Source: Sisyra terminalis (taxonomy: Eukaryota; Arthropoda; Insecta; Neuroptera; Sisyridae). Taken from it: a DNA stretch of 64,000 bases. The position numbers and the translations under genes are program-made. This document shows positions 12,207 through 26,019 of the stretch, one piece after another (the stretch's first letter is position 1; every line of letters starts with the position of its first letter). The notes beneath the pieces are model-generated. The model did not search any database. It saw nothing but the letters and a program-made list of their open reading frames with translations, and had not been told where the DNA came from. The stretch lies in NCBI GenBank assembly GCA_958496175.1, contig OY292278.1, positions 24,986,001-25,050,000 of the forward strand. Direction: 5' to 3'.

Positions 12207-12997
12207 ATGCTAAGTATTTGATAAATATTTTACTGTCAAAAATTTATCGAGATACAAAAATTAGTTGTAGAGTTATCGAAATAAGAAACTTTTCAGGAAA
12301 CATTTTTTTATAATCAAAGCTGTAGTCCTGAAAACGGAGTCCTTTACTTCCTCCTGTTTAAACGTATGTCATACCCATCTATTTAAAAACAATTAGTATT
12401 TTCTGAAATGAAATTGGTAAAGATGGTGTTTTCTATGAACTTTTGTAAAATATTGTATAGAAATTGTCCCAAGTTCGGCGCAGCATATGCTATAGCTGAA
12501 GAAAGATTTTTTTTCCAATGCACAAACACGTGTAGGATATCCTTACTTAATGGATTTTAAAATGTGATTAAGAAATATTGTAAGAAAGGTTCTTTTTCAT
12601 CTAATTTTTCAGCGATTGGTAGGTGATTCTAAATAAACCTCAGGTGGTACGAATTGGTTTATAAGTATAGCTTATAGGTAAGTACAGCTTTTAATTGCTG
12701 ATTAATTTTTACTTTATTTTTTGAAAAAAAATGCAGTTTTTCTAATGGCTTTGAAAAACCTTGTGTATTTAGTGCCATTTTTGTATAACTTTTTTACTTT
12801 TTTAAGACCCTAATGGTATGTGACCATTAATTCAACAACTTATTATAACAGGTGTGGATCTCGAATTTTAGAGAACTATTGGATAATTTCGATCAAATTC
12901 ATATGTTATTAAAAATTTAATTGTAAATAAACATTTTCGTCCTTATAGGCTTGGGAAACAATAAATTATTTTGATATCATATTTTGATTTAGTTATT

Positions 12998-13071
12998 TCT
13001 CGATTTACAGTAATTTATTAACGCTAGAGTCACCAAAAACCTTTCCAGTCATAAAGCGACGATAAATAATA
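12998..13071 (+). mobile_element. SINE 3' tail fragment
   Basis: TAACGCTAGAGTCACC and CATAAAGCGACGATAAATAA match the tail of the tRNA-derived SINE seen at 8912-9090. The tRNA-like head is missing, as expected for a 5'-truncated retroposon. Confidence 0.6.
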
Positions 13072-14439
13072 AATAGCGACCAAAAACATAGTGTATTTGA
13101 ACACAGCTTTTAAAAAATGAAGCTTTTGAGACGCTCGAAAAACCCCCTAGTGAAAAATCGACAAACTAAAAAAAATATTTAATCCTCATACAATACGTAA
13201 GTTAAAAAAACATTCAGTAGAAGTATACGCTACTCGGATATAGGATTGTTATAGATTTACGACTAACTTACCAATAGGAATAATGAAAGTCAAATTATAA
13301 GCGATTAAAATAAAATCGACTAAAATATAATATAATTCATGTCATTAATGTATTCCCAAATTAATGTATTCTTATATATATTTTAAAAAAGTTTAAATAT
13401 TCTAAAAATTTCTGACTTTTTTTTTTATTTATTTAATTAAAATATCTTATTAAAAAAAAGAGTAAATAAATCTATTATTGTGGACAAATATGTAAAATAT
13501 CATTCAAATTTATAATTTTAGCAAAAAAATAAATATATTAATCTTTACATATTAATGAGTAAAATTGTTAAAATTTCTTTAAAAAGAGATATTGAATAAT
13601 AGTTTCAAAAAAAAAAAAGAATGAAAAGATTAATAAGTAGTTAGGCTAAATTATTAAAGTTTTTGATCCATTATTTTAAATATTTAGTTTCTATATTTTT
13701 TTTTCAATACAAAAAATAAAGAAAACATTTCTTGAATGCCACTATTTGTTAATAATCAAGGATACAGCTAAGGGTATCATACATCCTTTGAAATTCAACC
13801 ATCTTTTGTTTGAGAAAATTTCTCTCCCGAAAATCTACATGTAAAATTCAAAGGAATTCACTAATAACACACTAGCTACGTTGTCAATCCCTTTTCACTT
13901 CAATTCACCCCCTTCATTTACTTTCAGTTGTCACCCTGCTTGTTTATTAATACCTTGATCCCAGCTTCATCTCCGAAAATGTATTAGTACCAAACCTCCA
14001 GAAATGCAAACCCTTGCCATATCAGAAGAGGTGGTAGAAAGGGGGTCGCACTACTAATTATATTGCCCTGAAACTGAATTGCAAATGAAATATTTGTAAA
14101 TAAAAGCAACCTTGGGATTTGCGTAAATTAAATGCGTAGTTAAACGTAATCGGTGACCTGGAAAAGCGAGGAAATTCTCTGGATTTAAAGTTTTTTACAT
14201 TGACTTCTTCTAGATTTTTTCAGTTATCTAGATTTTATTCTTTGTTCGTAATCTTTTGGTTTTAGACAAGAGGCTTTAGGGTAGCTGTTTGAGTGGTTAT
14301 TTTTTCGGGAAGAAGGGACTTCATTTCCCCTAAGTTCAGTCATTGAATTTATTGAAATAAGAAAGAAAAAAATCGATTATATGAGCTGAAATTAGTTAAA
14401 AGGACTGAAATGTTTGATAACAAAGAAAAAGTGCAATTG

Positions 14440-14830
14440 GTGCACTGGTAAATAGGGGTTCAACAGAAAACATTGTTCGAGGAAAAGTGCGTTGACGTAA
14501 GTCGGAGCTAGTGGCGACCAATGATGCTGGTGTCCCCTTGCGTCTTGGGTCCCCTGGTGCGTAACACGTTGAGCACCGAGCAGCACATTGTCCCTTGCAT
14601 TCGGTGGGGCCCTACTCGATTTTCGGTAGAGAAGAAGCCGCGATGCGTCAACATTTTATCCCCACACCAGCGTTCCGGGAACGGCACGTGTAAGCCGTAC
14701 AACGTTGCACCACCATGCGCAAGTTCATTGTCCCTTGCGATGAAAATGCGTTATGCCATCAGGAACTCTCACACGGTGGGTCATGTCAAGGTCGTTTAAC
14801 TCGTACCCATCGCTCCGCTTAAAAGTGTCG
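14440..14830. promoter_or_regulatory. GC-rich island, candidate regulatory element
   Basis: This patch is clearly richer in G+C than its surroundings. It contains a CACGTG E-box (14685-14690) and a TCAAGGTCG string resembling a nuclear-receptor half-site near 14787. Frames of 64-92 codons are open on both strands at once, as expected for GC-rich non-coding DNA. A distal enhancer or alternative 5' exon of Kr-h1 is possible; this is inference only. Confidence 0.3.
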
Positions 14831-15839
14831 AAAGTCCCGAAGAAACCAATCTCATCCCACCCCCAACTAGAAACATTCGTCCTCCCTCCTCATTTACAAA
14901 ACCCAGCCACATTCTCCTCAACCTCCCGGTTCCATCACGAAATTAGGTCAAACACACGCACAATATTCCAGGCAAATTTTCAATATTCGCGGTGATTTCA
15001 ATGCCACATCAAGAACAAACCACCCTGTTTTAACCCAATTACATTTGGAATACTCTACCCTTCAATTAAAACCACTAAAAATATACAATTTTATACTTTC
15101 CACCTCATCATAAATATTCCAAGATTATCTCAATTAGATAGCAGTTTTACCTAAAGATACCCAAATTTAAGAAACTAAAGAACTTTAAATTGGAAGAAAG
15201 GATGAGTTAGAAGAAAGTATTTGAAAAATTCTTTCAGTTTCATTTTCTGGTTGTTTTGAGCTTCTTCGATTGAGGTCAGCCTGTTGGTTCCCCGGTTGCG
15301 TCTCGTGAGAATGATGCGTCCGATATTATCGTGGGATAGGCAATGGTGGTATGGAGGAAGGTTTGGTGGATGGATTGAAGGATGCTACTGAATTGGTGAG
15401 CGTTTGGTGCCACGTGGAAAAGTTGACGATGCCAACGACAAACAAGCAGAGGGCTTCAACCTAGCGACCTATTTAAAGTTCAATATACTTACTCGAATTA
15501 TTTTCGTTTACACTGACTGCAACAAAATGTTTCTCGCATCCACGCATTAATACGTTCTCCTATCAGTACATTTACCTAAATGCATATCCACACAAACATT
15601 GATACACTGCGAACTAAAAGTTCCTCCGCAATGGCATTCTAGTTACCTCACACTAACTCAGCAAACAACTTAATACCTACTTATCTTGTATCACTTTCCA
15701 AATGCTACACGGAACCATACCCGGGGATTAGCTATTTCCTCAAAAATAAATAAAAGAATGAGTACAAAATTCAAAAGCTAAAATTCAGGATTATTGCTTA
15801 TCAATTTACCGAAAAAGAATATCGTTTTTAAACCAATAG

Positions 15840-16440
15840 TCATTCAATTGCCATTTATCTGCTTATAAGGTATTTCAAAGTGGTACTAAAGACATTTTAT
15901 GATTAAAGTACTTTATCAACTTAGTAAAAATTATAAAATTGTTTTTATTCCGAAATCTATATTGAAATGGTAGGATCAAAAACCCAAAAGAATATAAATT
16001 CGGTATTGTATGCCCTTCGAGTTTCACAGGATAGCAACGCAAAGTTGTTACTGAAAACATTTTCAATGTATATGAAAGTACATTAGAGGTTCATTAATGC
16101 CAAATGAGGTTTTTTAAATTCAAATTCGATCATTTTCATTTCTCCAACTGGTATCAACGAAATATGACAAAAAAATTAACCAATAATAAGAACGGGGGAA
16201 ATGGTGCCAAATGTATGCCAGAAAGTCGAATAACTATCAAATAATCCCAATCAATCTTAATCGATCGGCCAAATACCCAAAAGTGTCCAAAAACTGTTAA
16301 CAGATAAAATTCTATGCTGCAACACGGTAATGGAAGACCCATCTGCAGAAGAACAGCCCAGCAAAAAAACTAATTAAGGGGTAGGTAATATTGCCGTACC
16401 TACTATAATCGTACAAAATTATTGCATCGGATTTCTATAT
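15840..16440. repeat. Dispersed ~600-bp repeat, copy 1
   Basis: The segment aligns with 35210-35845 in direct orientation. Shared blocks include TCATTTTATGATTA, a TAGCAACGCAAA-like block, a GTTCATTAATGCCAAATG-like block, AATTCGAT and ATCGGATTTCTAT. Read on the minus strand, both copies give a peptide with LRxYPVKL, but stops and frameshifts break each one. It may be a decayed transposon or a pair of receptor-type pseudogenes; I cannot assign a family. Confidence 0.5.
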
Positions 16441-17169
16441 ATTACAATCGTTACCACATTTACTAAGTGGTAAAAAAATTGAAAGCTTAAGTGATGTTTA
16501 AAATAAAATTTTTTGATATTGTCCTTAGTAATTAATTGATTTTTAATAATATGGCATTAAAAATTTGCACACTAGATGTCAAAACGTTGATACTATTGAG
16601 GCTAATTATATCATTGATTTAAAATCAATAGTTATAACAAAAGTGTATGTTTTAATTGTATATTGACAAAAACAGCAATACTTTCCGGTACCCATAATAT
16701 CTGTATTCGCAACCACGGTAAATTCGCTTTAATATTGCTTTTGCCAAAACCAATAGTCGCAAGTCAATACCTCCTGTATTGTAATTTACTTGGTTTTCTG
16801 TATTTACTGGAAAAAATATCAACTAAAGTTTGAACAACAACAAAATATTCTATTTTTTGCATTTTAAATTTGCCGGGGCCACAAAACCTTGGCTCATTCT
16901 ATATGCATTAATCCATGCACGAAGTTCAGATTATATTCTTTTTTTTATAAACTATATTTTTCATTTTCTATTTCTTTATAGTATATCAAACTTCGTAGTT
17001 AAAAGGTTTAAAATTATGGAATTTTATAATCGTACACCAACAATGAGTTTACGATTTTTGGGAAAGTTTATTCAAAGAAATCGTTTAGGAAGAAAGTCAT
17101 TTCAAGAATAGGAATTACGTTTAAAAGTACACTTGAAATACTTTGAAATTCTTTGGCTCTATACTTTAA

Positions 17170-17415
17170 ATTTACTTTTACAGGATTTTTTTTTAATTTT
17201 TATAGTGGTGCTACACGTTTTATCATTTCTCTGACTTCTTCAGGTAATATAATAATTCTCGATTACACTTATTTAACTATCAATAACCAAATTAGGAAAT
17301 TTGTGTTATAAAAATCTATAAGTTATTGACAGTTAAATTGGTGTTATTAATAAATATTATAGTACCTGAAGAAGTCGGGAAATTGAAAAAAAGTGTAGTA
17401 CAAAATTAAAAATCA
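17170..17415. mobile_element. Fold-back element with CTTCTTCAGG arms
   Basis: The left arm (about 17190-17285) and right arm (about 17320-17410) are inverted copies of moderate identity. Both contain ACTTCTTCAGGTA on the appropriate strand. Their minus or plus reading gives CTGAAGA-A-GTC..., the same core as in the element at 9366-9757, but with a weakened stem and a GAAA that has decayed to AAAA. Confidence 0.55.
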
Positions 17416-19578
17416 AAAATAAAAATTCCCGAAAACAAAGAAAATGCAAATAACTGTAAACTAGATATGGGAAAGAACCGTCAAAATATTTCCAAAAAAT
17501 ATCGCACTTTAGATTTTCTATATTTTTCATTATTATTCTTTTGAATATCCAACCTCTTAAGTTATGAAATTCGTTTTATCAAAACCAAAAATGTGAACAT
17601 ATTTTATGATAACAATTTTATGATTTTATTAAGAAAAAACAAGTGAATCATAATTTTTACGTTAGAACTAAAATTGAAATTTATTTTTGCTGAAGCTTTA
17701 GGAATAATTTTTGAACATTCTGGATTAGCGGGGGTTCGAAGGACAATAAACAATTCAAGTTTCCTATACAAACTTATTAAATAAAGTTTCTTATAAATAT
17801 CAAGTTTCTCATAAAAACCAATTATTTTTTTAAATCAAACTTAGGTCTTTAATATAGAAAATTACTAATCCTCCAAAAACTTATTTGGTCTTTGAAGGTA
17901 CTCGGCTTAAGGACCTTAAAGAACAGCTAGGAATATCTAACATTATTTTTTTTTAATTTCATATGAAAAATATTATCAAAAACCTATTTACAAAGATAGT
18001 TTTCAGTCTTTTGCTAGGCAGTGTATTGTCACTGAAAATGAAATTACTAGAAAATAGGTTGATAGAAAAATTCCAACTGGAACAATCAATTTATTGTGCC
18101 TCGCATCACAATGATTCAAGGGAAATGGTAACGCACCTAATTTAAATTGGAGAAACAACTTTCCTTTACGACATAATTTTCCTTTAATAATCTTATAAAT
18201 GACGTTAAGGGTGAAGGCTTCATTCATTTTTAAAGCACAACATTGTAATTAAATAATTATAGCTCCCAATATCCTGAATTCGTCAAACTAATTAGAGTTG
18301 ACAAACCGTTTAATTACACGCAAAGAATATCCTCAATAATTAATCAAACTGTACTTTTAATATTTTGAAATAAATTTATCGCTTTAAAGTCTCAAATTAA
18401 TCAATTATTCAACTAAAGAGTAAATGCTGTGAGATGTAATAATTTTACATGTAATTACCCTGGTCAAAGTTTATATCTTTGAAAATGATTTTTTTTTAAA
18501 ACTTAATTATTATTGAGTGATGATAACGATCTTTTTAAATTAAAGTATCATCGTCAAAATTATTATTACGATTACAATATTAAGAGTCTTAGTCCCGATT
18601 AGTCAAAATTCCTATTAAAATACTTCATCTGCTAACCACCACTGGCGGAATAAAATGTTGAGGAAAAAAAGCGACGAAAATTGAAGACTTCACGTGGAGG
18701 CAATAATAACGAATCTTAGTCGTGTTTACTTTTTAAATTATTGAACCAAACATAAAGAAACTTAGTTAGGGCATTAACACCATGCCTAAGTCATTGTATT
18801 TCGACATCATTGCACGGACATTTAGAAATTGACGTCATCAACCAATTTTTACCATCGACCTTACAAGTTTAATACCAAGAAAATACCTCAACATGAAAAT
18901 AATAAGAATCGGAAATTTATATTTCCATAAAAAATGAACCATGTTGTAAGTAGGTACCTCTTTATCCAATAGATTACTTAAAAAATTGCATAAACTCTAC
19001 AATAAAATTAACAATATGTCTGTCATGGACACATAGCAGAACTAATTATTTCAATGATTTTAATGCCAAATTATTTTAATTTAAATTACTGCTTCTAATT
19101 TCCAACAACAAAGAAATTGTATAACCACTACATACTTTGATTTTAATAATCACTATGAATATAATATTACGAGTATATTCAAATGTAAATTACAAAAAGA
19201 ACGATTATTTCTTGGGAATGAAAAAAAACAATCCTTTTCATTCAAACTTTCCAGCACATATAAAAAGATCCCTGATAAAATATAAGCCTTTGATATAACA
19301 TTTAGAAGCTTTGCAACTGGTTGTTTTATTTTTAAGAAAAAGTACCTCGCGAAAATGTTTTTTCTTTTTACAGTTTAGCTGATAGAATCGCTGACCAACG
19401 ATCCAGCTTACAGAGAAGTATGAAATTAATTTTTGTAGGGAATTACTCTACAAAAAAGATTATTATTATTTTGTGATGATCCCGATTATTCTTAGTTATT
19501 GAAACTTCAATTGCGCCATTTTGTAGTATGTCATAACGTAAGTCCTATTATGTGCCAGAAAATTTGTAGATCTACAAG
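17416..19578. other. Gene-free AT-rich region
   Basis: No supported gene or element was recognised. One E-box lies at 18691-18696, and its minus-strand context reads CCTCCACGTGAAG. The short frames around 17963-18227 overlap on both strands and have no domain. Confidence 0.5.
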
Positions 19579-19959
19579 TAGTGTCCGACCGAAACAAGTT
19601 TTTTCGGCGGAAACCGAGAGGCCGAAACTAACCACCTCTTCTGTATCGAAAATGATACTACCGGACCTCTCACTACGAGCACTGACGTCGTTTTATCTAC
19701 CGGTAATAGGAGAAATGAGCCAATACGTAGTTTAACAGTGAGAGCGAGATAACTGCAATCGTTAGTTATTTTAAAAATAACCAACGATTGCTGTTATTTC
19801 ACTTTTAAACTTCGTATCGGTTCGTTTCCTCTACCATCGGAAGATTAAACGACGCCAACGCTCGTAGTGAGAGGTCCGGTAGTATAATTTTCGATACAGA
19901 AAAGGGGTGGCTGCGGGCTCCCGGTTTCTATCGAAAAAACTAGTTACGGTCGGACACTA
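19579..19959. mobile_element. Non-autonomous hAT-like fold-back transposon
   Basis: This 381-bp element begins TAGTGTCCGACCG and ends with its inverse, CGGTCGGACACTA. Similarity between the arms continues inward for most of the length, for example ATACTACCGGACCTCTCACT near the left with its complement on the right. The flanks TCTACAAG (19571-19578) and TCTACTAG (19960-19967) are an 8-bp target duplication with one mismatch, the size hAT transposases make. There is no transposase inside. Frames open across it on both strands are a by-product of the palindrome. Confidence 0.85.
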
Positions 19960-19967
19960 TCTACTAG

Positions 19968-21709
19968 TAATTCGTTTTCTAACTGCTAAATTTTATCGTT
20001 ATCGTTGAGCATAAAGATGCCCATAATAATAATTCAATACCACTAGTATATAAAATTATAAAATTGTGCAACTAAAGTTTCAATAACTTTTGAAGCTTGA
20101 TAAAAAACAAAGCACTTTTGGTAGAACGTTCAATTTTCTGCAAAATATATGTACGATATTTATATTTCTAATACGAAAAAAGCGCTTGCTTTAAAAATCA
20201 GAAGAACCTAAAAAATGGTATTTTCTTATGGAAAATAACAAAGGATGATGCACTCGTAAATGAAAGTTTTAAACCAGATTGGTACAAAAAATAAATTTAT
20301 TTTCCTTACTTTACCCTACGAAGGATATATAAACATAATAAGGTAGATAAAATATATGACATTTAATATGTTACCAATTACAAATAGGAGTCTTACTTGG
20401 AACAAATAGGTGATTGGTATTGTAAAAATCCGTCAATATAAATATTAACGGATTCAGTTTGAATTTTATAAAAACTACCAAAGCTTTATAAAAGATATTG
20501 AATTCAAGGATAAAACTTTTCACATTGTATGGCGTGGACATTTTCTTATTAATTAATTCAGACATATCTTTATAACTTACCTTTACTTCATCTGTGTGGC
20601 TCAATAATATATTGATATTAATTGATATTTTTTAAAGTTGCTAAATGTTAGCTTACTGTTCTACTCAGTGGGCAAAAAACAGGTATGCAAAGTGGAGGCC
20701 GTTGTATATGATATAAGTTTATTTGAACCATTGTATATGAAAATTTAAATGATTGATAATTTAATATTGAAAAGGAATATCAAATTATTATTGCTGTTAT
20801 TATAAATTTCACTCTTTTAGGACACAAAATTTAAAAAATTTAAAAAACTGTCAATTATAAGGAAAAGCATGAGTCACCTACAAGGAAAATTTATTCATCG
20901 TTTTCGACATTATTAAAAAATAACTCGAAACTAAAGCAGAAAATAAATAAGAGCAAATAGGGAATATTTGATGGTTCTAAAACTGTAAGGAGGTAAATAG
21001 CATTGAATCTTTCACATATTTTATTTATGATTTCTATGATAGTTATGTTCTCTACCGCTAGCTGTCGCTATCTATAGTGAAGTCAACGATACGGAAACAT
21101 TGTTAAGTGCAATCGAAGTCGCTAAGTTTTCTCCCGTTTATAAGAGGGATGCAATTTTTATTTTGGTAACAATTCCTGTGGAAAATATTAATTATATAAT
21201 ATGTATACTATTTTTCAAAAGCTTTATTGTTTGCAAAAATAAATCACAATATAAATTACAGGTTTATTATTTTTATTCTTTGTAGATTTTTTTTTCAGAA
21301 TTTTAAAAGCGTAAATTAATGAAGTAGTTATTTATTTGTAAAAAAATTTATGGATAATTAAGAAGATCATTACATTCTTTTTTCTTTTTTAAAGAGAAAT
21401 ATTCGTTAGTTAGAAACTAACAATAAATTCGGTACTTGAAACTCGAAATACGTAAGTCGAAAGTGAGGTAAATTAAAGAAAAAACCAATGAAAATAATTA
21501 CTTATTCTTTGATAAAGCAGTAAACTGTTGGCAATAAATCGCTGAAGTTTATACAAAAGTAAAAAAAAAAAAACTTTTGCCAACTTCCAATTTGTGCAAT
21601 ATACACAAATACTCACCGAATTATTTTACTCACCTTTCCACCATTCTCGTTTTTTTCTTTTGATCAATTTCCCTTTATTTGTAATTTATCAAGTTTTTAC
21701 CAACAAAGT
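19968..21709. other. Gene-free AT-rich region
   Basis: Nothing supportable: low-complexity AT-rich sequence with short frames only. Confidence 0.5.
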
Positions 21710-21855
21710 TTCTAGAAACTGGCAGGTGTTGGTTTCGAATCTTATATTTTGAATCTTGAGTAAATTTTCTATATTTTTCGATTTACGTATTTTTATTAAT
21801 CCTAGAGTCGCTTGAGAACTTAGTAGTTATAAAACGACGGTAAATAACAAAGAAA
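21710..21855 (+). mobile_element. tRNA-derived SINE, 5'-truncated
   Basis: GGTGTTGGTTTCGAATCTTA retains a good box B-like element. The tail TTTTTATTAATCCTAGAGTC and ATAAAACGACGGTAAATAAC matches the family consensus. Box A has been lost. Confidence 0.75.
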
Positions 21856-24225
21856 GAGTTTGTTAGTATAAATATCTCAATAATAAAGAAATAAGTTTTC
21901 AAATTCTAAAAATAAATCACTTATATCTTAGGATAAAAAAATGCTATAGAAAATAAAACTAATAAAAATAAAAGCTGCTACTATATGTTCTCATTTTGAA
22001 TTGATAAAAATAAATCATTTTTACCTTATGGTAAAATAAGCTAAGAAAATAAAAATAATAACAAAAACATTGCATCTATATGTTTTTATGAGAATTAAAA
22101 AAGCTTTTTCGAGATTTTACAAACAATGCGATTTATTTCATACAGAATTGAATTTTTCCTCTGCGCTTCAAAAGCCAATAGAAATTTTCCCCATTGATAC
22201 GAGTTGAATTCCGGAAAACTGTAGCTTCGTTCGTATTGATCCATTCGTATTGTAGGTCAACGACCCTTTGCCCTCACGCTTCCTTAATATCTTTGAATTA
22301 AACAAGCGACATCTTCAATTCAACTCGCTTTCACTAACAAAACGAAAAAAATAATATTTTTTATGAACAGAAAAAAAAAATTAATTGAGCTATAAATTAA
22401 TGTTTCAAAGTTCTAAATATATTTTTATCCTTGGAATATAATTGAACGAAAATGTAGGTAAGGAGTTAATCATGAAGGATATAAATAGCATAAATATAAC
22501 GTATCATATGAATAAGTGCGAATTCCTGTTTATATTGCGAGCTTTTGTAGGAAACAGGGTTTATGTATAATGGAGAGGTAGGGCGCATGCGTCGATGCTA
22601 AAAGGGTCACTATTGATAATTTTGTGCAGCAGCCGCAACGACGTGAGAGCTTGAACCGAATTTGAGCTTGAGCTCCCGATTCCAAGATGCGAAAGCTGTA
22701 ACTTGTTTTCGATGCCAAAGGTCACTAACGCTTTTTCGACTCTTCATGCTTAGCGCTTATAAGTGCTGACCGGTGAGAAAGACTTAGAAACGTAAATTCA
22801 CTTTCATTTCGTATTGATCAAATGTCAGCGAACTTTTGGGGGAGCTTTCGTAGTAATTTGCGTTTATTGACGTAACAAATTCGTTGATGTAACAAGGAAT
22901 TTATTAACAATCGTTACCAAATACTGGTTATTTCGAAAACAATTGAAACTATCAGTTGTTACAAAATTATTCGACTGAAAGGGCCAAATAATTTTTTTAT
23001 AGTAAACAAATAATAAATCTTAATCTAATAATAATAATTTTCAACTTGGGTAAGGCAAAAAATAACTTAGCTATCCGACTCGAAGGACCAAAATGAATAA
23101 TTATTTTTCAAAACATCAGGAAAACATACTTTTTTTAACTTATACTTCTCCGAAAGGCAGAAAAACTAAATTCTCGTAAGTTTAAATTTCGTTTAAGAAT
23201 TTCAAGTTTCGTAGATAAAAAAGAAACCCTAATTTCCTCAATAGTTTAACAGGGAACTATTCTTTATATTTCGAGATTCAAACAAATACTGGATTATTAC
23301 GAGTCAATTTTAACGAAGTAACCCCATCGTGTATTTTTCAAAAGAACTTTTATCCTGTGGAAAGAAATAAGGGCATTGTACAGTCTAGTTTATTTAAAAA
23401 AAAATCAGGTGAAAAAGGAACAGTTACAGCGATACAGCATCTCTAGGAATAAGATTTATTTGCATAACTCGATTTAATTCAATATTAAGAGGGAAAACAA
23501 GTGAGGGATTTTTGTTCCTTTGTTATGGTGGTTGCTTTGATTCAATTGAATATTGCAGCAGGTTGTAACGGACGATTGCAGTTGCAATTGCAAGCAGCCA
23601 CTGCAGCAGGAACCTGTTCGGTTAACGTTCGGGATAAATAACAGGTCGTTGCATCCTTTCATTATCCTTTGTGTCCTTAACCCCTCTATGCACAAAGACT
23701 ATGGGTCACCTTGTTAAAGATTAACGTTCAAAAATGTTCAATTCAATCCCACGTATTTTAATTTCCAAACTATAACTTTAAAAAATTTGAAAAAGGATAA
23801 ATAAAGGATAAATAAAAGATAAACGTTCAAAGTTATTTTTTTTTTGGTAAATAAAAGTCAATGTCGAGCGATATTTTCTTTTAACTACTTCAACGAAAGC
23901 TTTCCTTGAGATTTATTGACGGTATGATAAATCTTACTATATTTTTTGTAATAATCTATCGAAGTATTTTGAACTAATTATAAACTATTAATAACCAAAA
24001 AAACATAAATTAAGTTTATCGTTTTATTTTACTTATTATTTTTGACTTCTTACTTTTAATCAAGTAAAGATAAGAAATGTTTCCTTCGAAAAAATCATTA
24101 GGTTTTTTTATCAACTCACAAAAATATTATTACAAGTGAAAATTTAAAATTATCAATATTTGATTATGATTTCTTTGTTACTTAATAATATATTGGTGTA
24201 TATTTACGAAAAGATATTTAAATTT
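21856..24225. other. Gene-free region
   Basis: No supported gene. A more complex patch at about 22530-22860 and another at about 23500-23700 stand out from AT-rich surroundings and might be regulatory; CAAAGGTCA near 22717 resembles a nuclear-receptor half-site. Confidence 0.4.
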
Positions 24226-24375
24226 TTCCGAAAAAAATTTTTTTGGTATTTATCATAACTAAGGTCTTAGCGACTATAAACTTTATAAAAATCGGCAAAC
24301 TGAAGAGTTTTAAACGACTGGTCGGGTACAAAATTTTTAAATTCAGCACCTACCAGCCCAATAGGGTACCGGAAA
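24226..24375 (-). mobile_element. Diverged SINE copy
   Basis: Read on the minus strand, TAGTCGCTAAGACCTTAGTT and a head portion with CTGGTAGGTGCTGAATTT match the SINE family in the right order. The copy is rearranged in the middle. Confidence 0.5.
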
Positions 24376-25246
24376 ACGTTATTTAAAGACAGTGATGGAC
24401 TTATGCCTAGGACGGCCAAATTTTAGGAGCGGTATAGTTTTCGGAACACAAATTTTAAAAGCCAAAAATTTTGTTTTTCCTCCACATGACTTATTTGAAG
24501 CCCAAAGTTGGGCTTTAGCTTTCTTTAAAATAATAAATTTCAAAAAAAAAAATCAGAAAATATTATTGTAGGATAATGTGGATTTTTTCATGGCTTCAGA
24601 AGAGTTTATAATTTATTCATAAAAAATATCAGTTATTAATCTGCTTCTGGTTTATCACAGGACTGAATTGAAAAATATAAAAGTGATTGAAAATTGTTGA
24701 AAATTCATTTTATATCGTGCAAGTATTAAATTGACCAATTTTGAATTTCGCATGGATATCGGTAAAAAAATAAGCAATAAAAAATATAATTTCAGTGGGT
24801 TAGCATTTCTTGTACCCCAAAGATTATACTCATTTTTTTATTCAAATCAAAAATCATGCGGTGCATTTGTTGATTTCATATGGAATAATTCAGAAGTAAA
24901 TTAAAAAAATAGTTAAGGATAATATTTCCTTTATAAATATTTCGATTTAGCCGTTCCAATAATAACCGTTTCTTTATTTTTATATTGGGTCTTCCCGGTT
25001 AGGGTCCACTTGATATCCACTAAAGAAAAGCTTCTTTCTTTTCTTATTCGAAGTCTCTCACTTAGGTTCCCCACTAAACCTTAGGATAAACAAATAATTA
25101 TGATTTTGATAATAATTAATTATGGTTTCCCGTTTGGATATTCATTGGGCTCTAATTGTTTTTTTTTTGTATTGGCTATGCCTTATTGGAACCCAATGAG
25201 GCTTAAAGTATTTTTAAATATAATTAAGTAATTTTTATTTTTTTAA

Positions 25247-25325
25247 ATTGTTATTTACCTTCGCTTTTTAACAATCAATGCTTAGCGACTCTAGGGTTAA
25301 TAAAAATCCATATTCCATAATTTTT
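25247..25325 (-). mobile_element. SINE 3' tail fragment
   Basis: On the minus strand, TTTTTATTAACCCTAGAGTC followed by GCTAAGCATTG and AAGCGAAGGTAAATAACAAT is the family tail. The tRNA-like head is absent. Confidence 0.7.
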
Positions 25326-25783
25326 GTTGTACAAAAATATACATAGAATTTTTATAAAGTACTTACAATTTAAAAAAAAATAAAACAAAAAAATAAAAAT
25401 GGCGGCAATGTGAACCAGTGGTTTTAATTTGATGGTGTTTTTAATTTCTCTGCTGCGCAATGAATAAAATATTTGTTTTTGTTTAGAAGAGTATTGGTTG
25501 TTCATAGTTATAGAGTGATGAAAGGAATAATTTTTAATGTTTTTTTTTATTTAAAATTAACAACTGCTTGAAAAAACAACTCAAATCCTTGAAATTTTGA
25601 GTTTCAAAAATCTTTAACCTTTGAATAAATGGCCAATCAAAAAAAAAATTGCTAGGTCGCACTTTCAATAATTTAAAAAAAAATAGCTATTATTAATTTC
25701 AGCCAAACCAATTGAGTAGATCCAGAGATATTGTGTACTCCAGGGATGGACACACCTAATACTAGTATAATCAACAATATTTT

Positions 25784-26011
25784 GGCTCATGTGTACTTTA
25801 ACACACCCACAATCTGGCAATGTTGCATTTTCGATTTTGTTTTTAATTTAATTCGCGATTAAATCGGTCCATAATGATAAAAATTTAGCCACAAAAGAGA
25901 GAATTATACAATATTTGAATTGAATTAACAAAAATATCGCGAATTAAATTAAAAACAAAGTCGAAAATGCAACGTTGCCAGATTGTGGGTGTGCTAAAGT
26001 ACACTTGAGCC
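25784..26011. mobile_element. MITE, family A, copy 2
   Basis: This is the best-preserved copy (228 bp). It starts GGCTCATGTGTACTTTAACA and ends with the inverse of GGCTCAAGTGTACTTTAGCA. It is flanked by an exact 8-bp duplication, AATATTTT (25776-25783 and 26012-26019). The long inverted repeats run through ACAATCTGGCAA and an AATTCGCGAT block into a short unique centre that contains TAAATCGGTCCATAATGA. There is no coding capacity. Confidence 0.9.
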
Positions 26012-26019
26012 AATATTTT

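Larger units (their letters stand above)
12207..15839. other. Gene-free region with two GC-richer patches
   Basis: No supported gene. It holds a CACGTG at 12527-12532, a SINE 3' tail at 12998-13071, and GC-richer patches at about 14440-14830 and 15250-15480. The frames open within the patches on both strands lack recognisable domains. Confidence 0.5.
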
